NCBI RefSeq assembly: GCF_002929505.1
Contig: NZ_PJJL01000067.1
Coordinates: forward strand, 124,001-188,000
DNA: 64,000 nucleotides
Direction: 5' to 3'
Source: Cryobacterium sp. Y57
GTDB taxonomy: Bacteria; Actinomycetota; Actinomycetes; Actinomycetales; Microbacteriaceae
Translations under genes and position numbers: made by a program
Notes under the pieces: model-generated
The model's input: the letters and a program-made list of their open reading frames with translations, nothing else
Told to the model about the DNA's origin: nothing
The model's database searches: none
Shown here: positions 27,183 through 37,512 of the stretch, piece by piece
Position numbering within the stretch: the first letter of the stretch is position 1
How the letters are laid out: each line of letters opens with the position of its first letter

Positions 27183-29074
27183 TGCTCGGCCTCGCATCGA
27201 GACTTCGGGTCCTACCCGATGCTGAGCTGCGGCACGTCATTAAGGTGCGCGGCGTTTCTGCGAACGGCATCAACGACTTCTTCGATCTGGCCGAAGCCCT
27301 GCTTGAAGCAGGCAATGTGCAACTGGCCCTCAGCCACCTGGACCGCTCGACCCTTGCCGTTCTGGCCGTGGCCGGGCAACTTACCAGCAACAATTCCGTG
27401 CCGACGCTGGTCGCAGTGACTGACCGATTATTTGAACTCGGTTCAACCGAGGTCACGCTGGCCGATGTGGCCCGCCGGGTCGACGCCCTGCACGCCGTAC
27501 TTTTGGCCGAGCGAAACGACGGATGCTGCATCCCATACGACGCCGTCTCGGCTCATCTGGCGCGCTGGCCGTCTCAGAGTCTGCCGGATACCGCCGACCT
27601 CGCCGTCACTTCGCCCCCGATCGCCCTCGCCGCCGTGCCCGACAGCGAGATTGCGTTCATCGACCAGCTGGCCGCTGAACGCGCCTTCGGGATGGTGTCG
27701 TCGATCGCCGAGCTGGTCAACGAGCTGTGCCGCGAGCCCGCCCGGCAACTCAGTCGAGGGGGGATTGGCCTGCCCGACACCAAGCGCCTCGCCGCCGTAA
27801 TGACGGTCGACGTCGATCTGGTTGCCCCGATCCTGGCCTTGGCTTCCCGGGCCGACCTGCTCGCCCACTCCGACGGTTACTGGATGGAAACCGAAGCCGG
27901 CGAGGCCTGGCTGCTCGAACACACGACCACCCGTTGGGCGGCCTTGGCCGTGGCCTGGTTGGCGGCGCTCCCGCCGACCGTGGCCGACATTCTTCCGCGC
28001 CAGGCCGGGCTGCCCTGGGGTGGTGGACTGACCGCGTTTATCGCCTGGCTCTATCCGGCCGGCGGCGAGTGGATGCTCTCCCAGCTAACCGAGTTCGCCC
28101 GCGACGCTGAGTTGCTCGGTATCACTGCAAACGACACCACCAGCACCGCCGGCGCCAACGTGCTGCGCGGTGACCTCGAAATAGCCGTCGACATCATGGC
28201 GGGTGCGCTGCCGACTGAAGTCGGCGCGGTATATCTGCAGCACGACCTCTCGATCGTCGCGCCCGGCCCACTTGCACCGTCGATCGACTCCCGGCTGCGC
28301 GGAATGGCCGACGTGGAAAGTCGAGAACTCGCCTCGAGTTATCGCATCACCGCGGCATCCGTCAATCGCGCCCTGGCCGCGGGAGAAAATGCAGACTCAC
28401 TGCTCGCTTTTCTGACGTCGATCTCACTCACCGGCATTCCACAGCCGGTCGATTACCTCATCAACGAATCGGCTTCGCGGTACGGTCGGGTGCGAGTGGG
28501 ACGTCTCACCGACGGACCGAACGCCCCGATCGCCCCACCCGGCAATGACACCGTTTTTCTCAGCTACGTCTGCTCAGCTGATGCCGCACTGCTCGGCACT
28601 ATAGCCGTCGACCAGACCCTGGCGCCGCTCGCGCTCGTGCGCGCCGGCGACAGTGAACACCTGCTCAGCCGCTTCGCCGGTGACGCCGTGTTTTGGGCGC
28701 TCAGTGACGCCCGTTATCCCGCCGCTGCCGAAGACGACCTCGGTGAGATCGTGCACTTGCGCCGACACCAGATCGCCCGTGTCACGCTGACACCAACGGT
28801 TGACACCACCCGCAACCTGGTCGACAAGCTGCGGCTTCGCGCTGAAAGTGGCGTTTCAGTAGCGGATGCCTGGCTGGCCCGCCAGCTCGACACCGCCATC
28901 AAGGCCAAGCAGACCATCCTGGTCAGCATCGCAATGCCCGGGGGCGCGGTAGTGGACTACCTGCTCGAACCGGCCAGCGTCAGCAACGGACGCTTCCGAG
29001 CCCGCGACCGGCGGGCCGACATCGAGCGCACCCTGCCACTTAAGAGCATCCTCAGCATCACCCCGGCCCCGTGA
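27182..29074 (+). CDS. Helicase-associated (XPB/Ssl2 N-terminal-like) protein
   Basis: A 630-residue protein of the helicase-associated family commonly found directly upstream of bacterial XPB in actinobacteria. It has repeated winged-helix-like segments, conserved RYGRVRVG near residue 434, and LSRFAGDAVFWALSDARYPAAAEDD near the C-terminus. It has no Walker motif, so it is not itself an ATPase. It most likely assists the XPB helicase encoded 63 bp downstream in DNA repair or transcription; that role is inferred from family and neighbour. Confidence 0.82.
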   Translation: MLGLASRLRVLPDAELRHVIKVRGVSANGINDFFDLAEALLEAGNVQLALSHLDRSTLAVLAVAGQLTSNNSVPTLVAVTDRLFELGSTEVTLADVARRVDALHAVLLAERNDGCCIPYDAVSAHLARWPSQSLPDTADLAVTSPPIALAAVPDSEIAFIDQLAAERAFGMVSSIAELVNELCREPARQLSRGGIGLPDTKRLAAVMTVDVDLVAPILALASRADLLAHSDGYWMETEAGEAWLLEHTTTRWAALAVAWLAALPPTVADILPRQAGLPWGGGLTAFIAWLYPAGGEWMLSQLTEFARDAELLGITANDTTSTAGANVLRGDLEIAVDIMAGALPTEVGAVYLQHDLSIVAPGPLAPSIDSRLRGMADVESRELASSYRITAASVNRALAAGENADSLLAFLTSISLTGIPQPVDYLINESASRYGRVRVGRLTDGPNAPIAPPGNDTVFLSYVCSADAALLGTIAVDQTLAPLALVRAGDSEHLLSRFAGDAVFWALSDARYPAAAEDDLGEIVHLRRHQIARVTLTPTVDTTRNLVDKLRLRAESGVSVADAWLARQLDTAIKAKQTILVSIAMPGGAVVDYLLEPASVSNGRFRARDRRADIERTLPLKSILSITPAP

Positions 29075-29137
29075 CCACTTAGGGGCGGCAGCGACCGGTA
29101 CCGTAAAAACTGCCGAACGGGCGTAGAATTTGGGGTT

Positions 29138-30793
29138 ATGTCTGATGGCCCCCTGATTGTGCAAAGTGACCGCACGGTGTTGCTCGAAGTTGCCCATCCT
29201 CTTGCCGAGGATGCTCGTCACGACCTCGCCGTTTTCGCAGAGCTCGAACGCGCCCCCGAGCACATTCACACCTACCGCATCACCCGGCTGGGCCTGTGGA
29301 ATGCCCGGGCGGCGGGGCACGACGCGTCCGACATGCTCGCGACGCTCGAGAAGTATTCTAAATTCGCGATACCTCAGACGGTCAGTGTGGATATCACCGA
29401 GACGGTCGGTCGCTATGGGCGACTCGTCATTGAACGTGACCCCGAGGGTTCCCTCGTACTGCACAGCAGTGACCAAGCCGTTCTCACCGAGATCGCCGGG
29501 GCGAAGCGCATTGCGCCACTATTGATCGGGCATCCTTCCCCGGAAACGTATCTCGTCGGGGCCTGGGCGCGCGGGCAGCTCAAGCAGGAACTGGTGAAGC
29601 TCGGGTGGCCCGCCGAGGACCTTGCCGGGTACACGCCGGGCACCCCGCACGATATTGCGCTGAAGGAAGACGGCTGGGCGCTGCGTGACTATCAGAACAA
29701 GGCCGTAGCGAGCTTCTTTGACGGCGGCAGCGGCGTCGTTGTGTTGCCCTGTGGCGCTGGCAAGACCCTCGTCGGCGCCGGGGCCATGGCCACCGCAAAG
29801 ACCAACACGCTCATTCTGGTGACCAACACCGTCTCGGCCCGCCAATGGCGCGACGAACTGCTCAAGCGCACGACGCTGACACCGGAGGAGATCGGCGAAT
29901 ACTCCGGACAGGTGAAAGAGGTCAAGCCGGTGACCATCGCGACCTATCAAATCCTCACGGCGAAGCGCAAGGGCGAGTACGCCCACCTGGAGCTGCTCGA
30001 CGCCATGGACTGGGGCCTGGTGATCTACGACGAGGTACACCTGTTGCCGGCACCCGTGTTCAAGCTCACCGCCGAATTGCAGGCGCGCCGCCGCCTCGGT
30101 CTCACCGCCACTCTGGTGCGCGAGGACGGCCGCGAGGGCGACGTGTTCAGCCTGATCGGCCCGAAGCGGTTCGACGCCCCATGGAAGGAGATCGAGGCCC
30201 AGGGCTTCATCTCCCCGGCCAACTGCTACGAGGTGCGCATCGACCTGCCGCAGTCCGAGCGACTCAGCTATGCCGCCGCAGCGGACGATGAGCGCTACCG
30301 CATGGCTGCGACCGCGCCGGCCAAGCTCAGCGTGGTGCAGGCGCTGATCAAGAAGCACGATGGCGAACGCATCCTCGTGATCGGCCAATACCTCGACCAG
30401 ATCGATGAGCTCGCCGAGGTCTTGCATGCCCCCCAGCTCACCGGTGCCACCCCGATCGACGAACGCGAACGTTTGTACCAGGCGTTCCGCGTGGGCGAGG
30501 TGAAGGTACTCGTGGTGTCGAAGGTCGCGAACTTCTCGGTCGACCTGCCCGAGGCGACCGTAGCCATCCAGGTGTCTGGCTCGTTCGGCTCCCGCCAGGA
30601 GGAGGCCCAGCGCCTCGGACGACTGCTGCGCCCGAAGGAATCTGGCCTGTCGGCGAACTTCTACACGCTCGTCGCCCGCGACACCGTCGACCAGGACTTC
30701 GCGCAGAACCGCCAGCGTTTTCTTGCTGAACAGGGCTACAGCTACACGATCCTCGACGCCCAGAGCCTTACCGCCCAGACCCTGGTCGCCTGA
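29138..30793 (+). CDS. DNA repair helicase XPB
   Basis: A 551-residue SF2 helicase homologous to eukaryotic and archaeal XPB (3'-5' DNA unwinding). An N-terminal accessory region (1-180) precedes the Q-motif/Walker A VVVLPCGAGKTLVGAGA (about 205), DEVH box VIYDEVHLL (about 295), motif III LGLTATLVREDGRE with the XPB-typical RED-like element, and C-terminal motifs VATIQVSGSFGSRQEEAQRLGR (V-VI, about 475-495). The length is as expected. It is preceded by its associated protein, and a palindromic repeat element lies 28 bp after the stop. Confidence 0.93.
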   Translation: MSDGPLIVQSDRTVLLEVAHPLAEDARHDLAVFAELERAPEHIHTYRITRLGLWNARAAGHDASDMLATLEKYSKFAIPQTVSVDITETVGRYGRLVIERDPEGSLVLHSSDQAVLTEIAGAKRIAPLLIGHPSPETYLVGAWARGQLKQELVKLGWPAEDLAGYTPGTPHDIALKEDGWALRDYQNKAVASFFDGGSGVVVLPCGAGKTLVGAGAMATAKTNTLILVTNTVSARQWRDELLKRTTLTPEEIGEYSGQVKEVKPVTIATYQILTAKRKGEYAHLELLDAMDWGLVIYDEVHLLPAPVFKLTAELQARRRLGLTATLVREDGREGDVFSLIGPKRFDAPWKEIEAQGFISPANCYEVRIDLPQSERLSYAAAADDERYRMAATAPAKLSVVQALIKKHDGERILVIGQYLDQIDELAEVLHAPQLTGATPIDERERLYQAFRVGEVKVLVVSKVANFSVDLPEATVAIQVSGSFGSRQEEAQRLGRLLRPKESGLSANFYTLVARDTVDQDFAQNRQRFLAEQGYSYTILDAQSLTAQTLVA

Positions 30794-30820
30794 CCCATGT
30801 CACCTGACCCCTGTCAGTAC

Positions 30821-30889
30821 GGACGGGGCCCGGGCCCCGTCCCCCGGCCCAGCTTATAAACTGGGCCCAGGACCATAAGGTGGGCCCAG
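30821..30889 (+). repeat. Palindromic 3' element, copy 1
   Basis: Copy 1 of a five-member family. It starts with a perfect 22-bp palindrome centred on GGGCCCGGGCCC. This is followed by a slightly imperfect dyad centred on CAGCTTATAAACTG flanked by GGCCC/GGGCC, and then by GGACCATAAGGTGGGCCCA. It lies 28 bp behind the XPB stop, in plus orientation relative to that gene, between convergent genes. Confidence 0.9.
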
Positions 30890-30906
30890 CGCATGCCGCC
30901 TGCCCG

Positions 30907-30931
30907 GCTCAGCTCAGCTCAGCTCAGCTCA
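30907..30931. repeat. Five tandem GCTCA pentamers
   Basis: Five perfect copies of GCTCA. The last one supplies the stop codon of the RibD_C-type reductase gene on the minus strand. Expansion or contraction lies downstream of that stop and would not change the protein beyond its last codon. Confidence 0.85.
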
Positions 30932-31651
30932 AGATTGTCGACGGGCATACCGCAGGAACAGCATGTCTGCCGCGCGCAACACGTGCACCAATTCCATAGC
31001 GCGGATCGCCGCGCTCGTCCCGACGGCGATGCGCCCGGCGGAACCCCCCTCGAGTACCGGGGCGAGGCTCAAGCAGAGCTCGTCGACGCGGTCCGCCGCC
31101 ACGAGGTCTCCGAATAGGTGTGGACCGCCCTCGCAGAGAATCTGGGGCAGGCCGCGCTCAGCGAGCTCCGCCACCATGCGTCGCGGGTCAACCCGGTCTT
31201 CGCCGCAGTCGACCACATCAGCGCGCGAGGCGAGAGCGGCCCGCCGGTCGGTCGGCGCTGCGGCATGGGTCAGCACAATTGGTCGGGTCGCCGCATTCGT
31301 GAAAACCGGATGCCCGGGGTCAAGATCCAGCCGTCCCGACACGATTGCGATCCGGGGCTGGGCGGCCAAGCCGGCCTGCACGCGCCAGGTCACGTCATCC
31401 GCTGGCAGGAGAATGCCGCCGTAGCCCTCGGCGCGCACCGTTCCGGCACCGACCAGAATGACGTCGGTAAGCAGCCGTAAGGTGTCGAAGACGATTTTGT
31501 CGTCGGCGTTGTTCAGGCCGCCGCTGAGCCCCTCGTGCGTTGCAGCACCATCAAGGCTGGTGATGAAGTTGACGCGCACCCACGGCACCGATCGGACGGC
31601 CACTCGGTAGTGCTCGATCAGTTCGGCCCGAGGCGGCAGTTCGGCCCGCAT
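30929..31651 (-). CDS. RibD C-terminal-type pyrimidine reductase family protein
   Basis: A 240-residue NADPH-dependent reductase-like protein of the RibD_C/dihydrofolate reductase fold. Motifs are VRVNFITSLDGAAT, DVILVGAGTVRAEGYG and LPQILCEGGPHLFGDL, followed by the C-terminal VDELCLSLAPVLEGG. It lacks the deaminase half of RibD, so it is either a separate riboflavin-pathway reductase or a paralogue with another pteridine-like substrate. It overlaps the FolP-like gene by one base (TGATG) and is probably co-translated, hinting at folate or pterin chemistry. Confidence 0.87.
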   Translation of the reverse strand: MRAELPPRAELIEHYRVAVRSVPWVRVNFITSLDGAATHEGLSGGLNNADDKIVFDTLRLLTDVILVGAGTVRAEGYGGILLPADDVTWRVQAGLAAQPRIAIVSGRLDLDPGHPVFTNAATRPIVLTHAAAPTDRRAALASRADVVDCGEDRVDPRRMVAELAERGLPQILCEGGPHLFGDLVAADRVDELCLSLAPVLEGGSAGRIAVGTSAAIRAMELVHVLRAADMLFLRYARRQS

Positions 31652-32559
31652 CAGGCGAGGTTGTGGCGCTCGTAGGCGGGCTCACGAAAGCCGAGGATGG
31701 CCTCGGTCATGCGCACGGCGTCGACGGCTGCCCGCACGTTGTGCATGCGCACGATGCGGGCACCCTGCAAAATACACACCGTCATGGCTGCCAGAGAACC
31801 CTCCACGCGTTCACCGCGTGGTCGGTCCAGGCTCTCCCCCACAAAATCTTTGTTGGACACGGCAACCAAAGTCGGCAGGCCGAGTGCGGTGATCTCGCCG
31901 AGCCGCCGGGTCAGCTCGAGCGAGTGTCTGGTGGTCTTGTTGAGATCGTGGCCCGGGTCGATGATGATTCGCTCTCGCAAAACGCCGCGTCCCATAGCCC
32001 GGTCGACCCGGGCCAGCAAAAACTCGCTGACATCGGCGACGACGTCGTCATAGTGCGGCGCCGGGTAGGGCCTACGCGGCGCTGCCAGGCTATGGGTTAT
32101 CACGAGGGTGGCGTCGCTGTCCGCGACGATGTCAGCCATGGCCGGATCGTGTACTCCGGTAGTGTCGTTGATCACGTGCGCGCCGGCGGCGATGCTCGCG
32201 GCGGCCACTGCCGGGTGAAAAGTATCGACCGAGATGACCACGCCTGAGCCGCGCAGTGCCTCGACCACCGGCACCACACGGTCGATTTCCTGCTCGATAG
32301 GCACTGCCGGACCGGGCGCGAACTTGGCACCGCCGATGTCGATCCAGTCGGCCCCATCGGCAATTGCCTGATGCGCCGCCACAACGGATGCGTCGAGCGC
32401 GAACGTTGCGCCCTGGTCGTAGAACGAGTCCGGCGTGCGATTGACGATGGCCATCACGGCCACTTCTCGATCGAAGTTGAAGGTACGGCCGCCGATCACC
32501 CGGCGCGGGGCATCTATTCGAGGCAACGTCTGTGCTGTTTCGGGGGTCGTGCGGTTCAT
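31651..32559 (-). CDS. Dihydropteroate synthase-like protein (FolP2 type)
   Basis: A 302-residue TIM-barrel protein of the pterin-binding family. The substrate loop reads MAIVNRTPDSFYDQG, and the segment that in true DHPS is VGGESTRPG is here IGGAKFAPG. This matches the mycobacterial FolP2 type, for which DHPS activity was not found. Other conserved elements are HVINDTTGVHD, IIDPGHDLNKT and VAVSNKDFVGESL. The ATG at 32559 is chosen because GAGGA lies 6 bp before it; the frame is open to 32640. It is coupled to a RibD_C reductase and divergent from a two-component operon. Confidence 0.85.
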   Translation of the reverse strand: MNRTTPETAQTLPRIDAPRRVIGGRTFNFDREVAVMAIVNRTPDSFYDQGATFALDASVVAAHQAIADGADWIDIGGAKFAPGPAVPIEQEIDRVVPVVEALRGSGVVISVDTFHPAVAAASIAAGAHVINDTTGVHDPAMADIVADSDATLVITHSLAAPRRPYPAPHYDDVVADVSEFLLARVDRAMGRGVLRERIIIDPGHDLNKTTRHSLELTRRLGEITALGLPTLVAVSNKDFVGESLDRPRGERVEGSLAAMTVCILQGARIVRMHNVRAAVDAVRMTEAILGFREPAYERHNLA

Positions 32560-32702
32560 AGCGGTCCTCACCTGTGAAGCGAATCGATCGTCCATGACCA
32601 TCATGTCGGTAATCCGGGTCGCGCAACGGATATCTGCCACCCATCTCCGTACACACCGTGCACTATCAGCAAAGCTCCAGCTAACGCGCAGATACTGGGG
32701 TC

Positions 32703-33395
32703 ATGACTGACGGCCCCCGAATCCTTATCGTCGATGACGAACCCAATATCCGCGATCTCCTCACCACCAGCCTCCGTTTCGCCGGTTTCGCCGTGCGCGC
32801 TGTTGGCAATGGCGCGCAAGCCATCTCCGCTGTACTCGAGGAGGAACCGGACCTCATCATTCTCGACGTCATGCTGCCGGACATGAACGGCTTCGGGGTA
32901 ACCAAACGCCTGCGTTCGGCCGGCTATACCGCCCCGATCCTGTTCCTGACCGCCAAGGACGACACCGAAGACAAGATCACCGGACTCACCGTCGGCGGTG
33001 ACGACTACGTGACCAAGCCATTCAGCCTCGACGAGATCGTCGCCCGCATCAAGGCGATCCTGCGTCGCACCATGCACGCTGACGAAGACGCCGTGATCCG
33101 TGCTGGCGAGCTCACCATGGATCAGGACACCCACGAGGTTCTCGTCGGCACGGAAGCCATCGAACTGAGCCCTACCGAGTTCAAGCTGCTGCGCTACCTC
33201 ATGCTCAACCCCAACCGCGTGCTGTCCAAAGCGCAGATTCTGGACCATGTCTGGGAATACGACTTCAACGGTGACGCCGGAATTGTGGAGAGCTACATTT
33301 CCTACCTGCGTCGCAAGGTCGATGTGCACTCGAGCGAACCACTCATTCAGACCAAGCGTGGCTTCGGCTACATGCTCAAGGCTGCCAAGGCTTAG
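32703..33395 (+). CDS. OmpR-family response regulator
   Basis: A 230-residue regulator. The receiver domain (1-120) has ILIVDDEPNIRDLL, phospho-acceptor Asp in LIILDVMLPDMNG (about 56) and Lys in DDYVTKPFSLDE. The C-terminal winged helix (about 135-225) reads LSPTEFKLLRYLMLNP...YDFNGDAGIVESYISYLRRKVD. It resembles mycobacterial PhoP/TrcR regulators. The kinase follows after 31 bp, forming an operon. The regulon cannot be read from this window. Confidence 0.92.
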   Translation: MTDGPRILIVDDEPNIRDLLTTSLRFAGFAVRAVGNGAQAISAVLEEEPDLIILDVMLPDMNGFGVTKRLRSAGYTAPILFLTAKDDTEDKITGLTVGGDDYVTKPFSLDEIVARIKAILRRTMHADEDAVIRAGELTMDQDTHEVLVGTEAIELSPTEFKLLRYLMLNPNRVLSKAQILDHVWEYDFNGDAGIVESYISYLRRKVDVHSSEPLIQTKRGFGYMLKAAKA

Positions 33396-33426
33396 TCCCA
33401 GAGAACTTTCGTAGGCTGAAGCCATC

Positions 33427-35160
33427 ATGCACGAAACCCTGTCGAGACGGTGGAGCAGCATCTCCCTCCGTTCCAAAATCACCGGCGTCACGGTCCTGAT
33501 GCTCACTCTCGGCCTGCTCGTTTCGGGCATCGGCACCATGGCAATGCTGAAGCAGTACGTGGTGACGCAGGTCGACACGCAGCTGCAGGTCGACACGCAA
33601 ACCGCGCTTAGCGGCTACTCGTCGAGCGTATTCTCGCAGGGAGACACCGAGGGCGTCGCGTCGGACTACTTCGTAGCACTCTACGACCAGAACGGCACCC
33701 TGATCACGCGTACCTGGCAGGAACGCACACACGCCGAACTGCCGGTCGTGGGCATGCCGCTCGACCTGAAACGGGTCTCTCAACTTGACGGGCAGATCCA
33801 AACCTTGTGGGACGCTGCCCACGACACCGAGTTCCACGCAATCATGGTTCCCGTCGTGATCAGCCCCACCGGCACCTATGGCACCCTCGTCATGGCGGTG
33901 TCGCTGCGGCCGACCGAGAACACCATGGCTACCTACCTCACGATTTTTCTCGGCTTCGGCGCTGGCGTTGTCTTGATCGGGGCCATGCTCACCCGGGTGC
34001 TCGTCACGACCACCTTCGTGCCGCTGCGTGAGGCAGAGCAGACCGCAGCTGCCATCGCCGACGGTGACTTCAGTCAGCGTCTCGGTGGTGCCACGCCGAA
34101 CACCGAGGTCGGCCGCCTCAACCGTTCGCTCAACATCATGCTCAGCCGCATCGACCGTGCCTTCAAGGACCGCGCCCGCACCATCGACCAGATGCGCCGT
34201 TTCGTCGGCGATGCGAGCCACGAATTGCGCACCCCCCTCGTCTCCGTTCGTGGCTACGCCGAGCTGTACCGCATGGGCGCGCTGCAGACGCCCGAAGATG
34301 TTGCCCAAGCCATGGAACGCATCGAAAAAGAGGCTATTCGCATGGGCGGCCTGGTCGAGGATTTGCTCGAACTGGCCCGTCTCGATGAGACCAAGCCGCT
34401 GGCTTTGACCCCGGTCGATCTCGTTCCGCTGGCCCGCGACGCCGCCCTCGACACGATGGCCAGTTCCCCCGGCCGCCAAGTCACCGTACTCACTCCCCCC
34501 CCGCCGGTGGGGCCACGCGGCGACGACAACGACGTGACTCTTGACGGGCACTCGGGTGAAATTCTTCCCGTCGGGCATGACGCATCGGAGAGCGTCACCA
34601 CCGGCACCATAACCCGGCCGTCGGGAACCGGCACACCAACCGGAGCGATCGCCTTTGCCGGAGCCACCCTGGCCCGGCTGCGCACGCGCAAGCCCCGTCG
34701 GGGAAGCCCCGTCATGCCCGACGCCGACCTGACCGCGGTGCCGGTGAATACGCAACTACCACCGATCGTCATGGCTGAAGAGAATAAGATTCGCCAGGTC
34801 ATCACCAACCTCATGGGCAACGCGATGCGCTTCACCGCCACTGACAGCCCGATCGAACTCGAAGTCATGGTGGATTCGCACACCCAGCGCGCATCGATCG
34901 CCGTGATCGACCACGGCGAAGGTATTCCACCGCAGATTCGAGAGAAAATCTTTCAGCGCTTCTGGCGCGCCGACTCCTCGCGCGCCCGTGAAACCGGCGG
35001 CAGCGGGCTCGGCCTGGCGATCGTCGCGGCGATTGTCGCGAGCCACAACGGCACGGTCGATGTCGTTGAAACCCCGGGTGGAGGCGCGACTTTTCGCGTG
35101 TCACTCCCACTGGCCGGCTCACCCAGCGCCCCGCAGCGCGCGCAGCCCGTCATTCCGTAG
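33427..35160 (+). CDS. Membrane sensor histidine kinase with an inserted linker
   Basis: A 577-residue kinase. TM1 (about 20-42), an extracytoplasmic sensor of about 130 residues and TM2 (about 175-200) are followed by HAMP, then HisKA with FVGDASHELRTPLVSVRGYAELY (H about 270), and HATPase_c with NKIRQVITNLMGNA, IDHGEGIPP and GGSGLGLAIVAAI. Between HisKA and HATPase_c there is an insert of about 80 residues (355-438), Pro/Gly/Thr-rich with a basic LRTRKPRRG patch, not usual for PhoR/TrcS-type kinases. It is co-transcribed with the regulator upstream. Confidence 0.9.
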   Translation: MHETLSRRWSSISLRSKITGVTVLMLTLGLLVSGIGTMAMLKQYVVTQVDTQLQVDTQTALSGYSSSVFSQGDTEGVASDYFVALYDQNGTLITRTWQERTHAELPVVGMPLDLKRVSQLDGQIQTLWDAAHDTEFHAIMVPVVISPTGTYGTLVMAVSLRPTENTMATYLTIFLGFGAGVVLIGAMLTRVLVTTTFVPLREAEQTAAAIADGDFSQRLGGATPNTEVGRLNRSLNIMLSRIDRAFKDRARTIDQMRRFVGDASHELRTPLVSVRGYAELYRMGALQTPEDVAQAMERIEKEAIRMGGLVEDLLELARLDETKPLALTPVDLVPLARDAALDTMASSPGRQVTVLTPPPPVGPRGDDNDVTLDGHSGEILPVGHDASESVTTGTITRPSGTGTPTGAIAFAGATLARLRTRKPRRGSPVMPDADLTAVPVNTQLPPIVMAEENKIRQVITNLMGNAMRFTATDSPIELEVMVDSHTQRASIAVIDHGEGIPPQIREKIFQRFWRADSSRARETGGSGLGLAIVAAIVASHNGTVDVVETPGGGATFRVSLPLAGSPSAPQRAQPVIP

Positions 35161-35293
35161 CTATTTCGCCGTATCCTCCACAGGCCACCAGCGGCGGCAT
35201 GCGCGCACAGATCCGTTTCGACGAGCGGATGCCGCCCGCCCGCCTTCTACTCTCACAGTCACCAACCACTGTTATGTAGGAGAAGGGCACACC

Positions 35294-35584
35294 ATGACAA
35301 GCTTTCAGGTCGACAGCGATGCGGTACAAAGCACGGCGAGTACCGCCCGTGGCACCATTGCGCGCGTGCAGGCAGATGTCGGCGACCTCAACGCCCAGCT
35401 GACCAGCCTCGAAGGCTTCTGGACCGGCCAGGCTTCCGCGGCCTTCCAAGGGGCATTCGCCGAGTGGCGCGGGATGCACCAGCAGCTGGAAGAGAGCCTG
35501 ACTCTGCTCAATCAGGCCTTGAGTGTTGCCGGGCAGCAGTACGCCGAGACCGAGCAGGCGAACACCCGTCTGTTTGTGCGATAG
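35294..35584 (+). CDS. WXG100-family (ESAT-6-like) protein
   Basis: A 96-residue helical-hairpin protein with the central turn FWTGQA (WxG) near residue 43 and the start MTSFQVDSDAVQSTASTARG. WXG100 proteins are usually substrates of type VII secretion, but no EccC, EccB, EccD or toxin gene lies in this window. The ATG at 35294 has TAGGAGAAGGG ahead of it. It follows a sensor kinase gene after about 130 bp and precedes the groEL terminator. It could be exported by a system elsewhere in the genome. Confidence 0.88.
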   Translation: MTSFQVDSDAVQSTASTARGTIARVQADVGDLNAQLTSLEGFWTGQASAAFQGAFAEWRGMHQQLEESLTLLNQALSVAGQQYAETEQANTRLFVR

Positions 35585-35679
35585 GTATCCGCTGTAATCC
35601 TGGGGTTGCCGGTCATCCCTTCAGCAATGAGTTGCGTGCGCCCTGAGACCACAAACTCACGGGCGGCCGTCTGAAAAAC

Positions 35680-35717
35680 ACACAGTGGGCGCCTCCCGAG
35701 GGAGACGCCCACTGTGT
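35680..35717 (-). terminator. Rho-independent terminator of groEL
   Basis: An 18-bp stem with one mismatch (ACACAGTGGGCG arm and its complement) and a tiny loop is followed on the minus strand by GTTTTT. It lies 26 bp behind the groEL stop. Confidence 0.88.
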
Positions 35718-35742
35718 GGTGTTTGTTGGTGCTGGCTCGGAC

Positions 35743-37441
<1,699 letters not shown>

Positions 37442-37448
37442 ATCGATT

Positions 37449-37475
37449 CTGGCACTCTGGGGTCGAGAGTGCAAG
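37449..37475 (-). promoter_or_regulatory. CIRCE operator, distal copy
   Basis: CTGGCACTC-N9-GAGTGCAAG. The core GGCACTC/GAGTGC is kept with the exact 9-bp spacer, but the ends are more degenerate than in the proximal copy. The centres of the two sites are 34 bp apart, so HrcA dimers could bind both on one face of the DNA. Confidence 0.82.
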
Positions 37476-37512
37476 CGAGCATCTGGGGTTACGCCGGGCC
37501 AGTTACAGACCG

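Noticed and set aside
33376-34755. A 459-codon minus-strand ORF over the sensor kinase gene
   Set aside because: The plus strand encodes a complete kinase with all motifs; the antisense translation has no domain.
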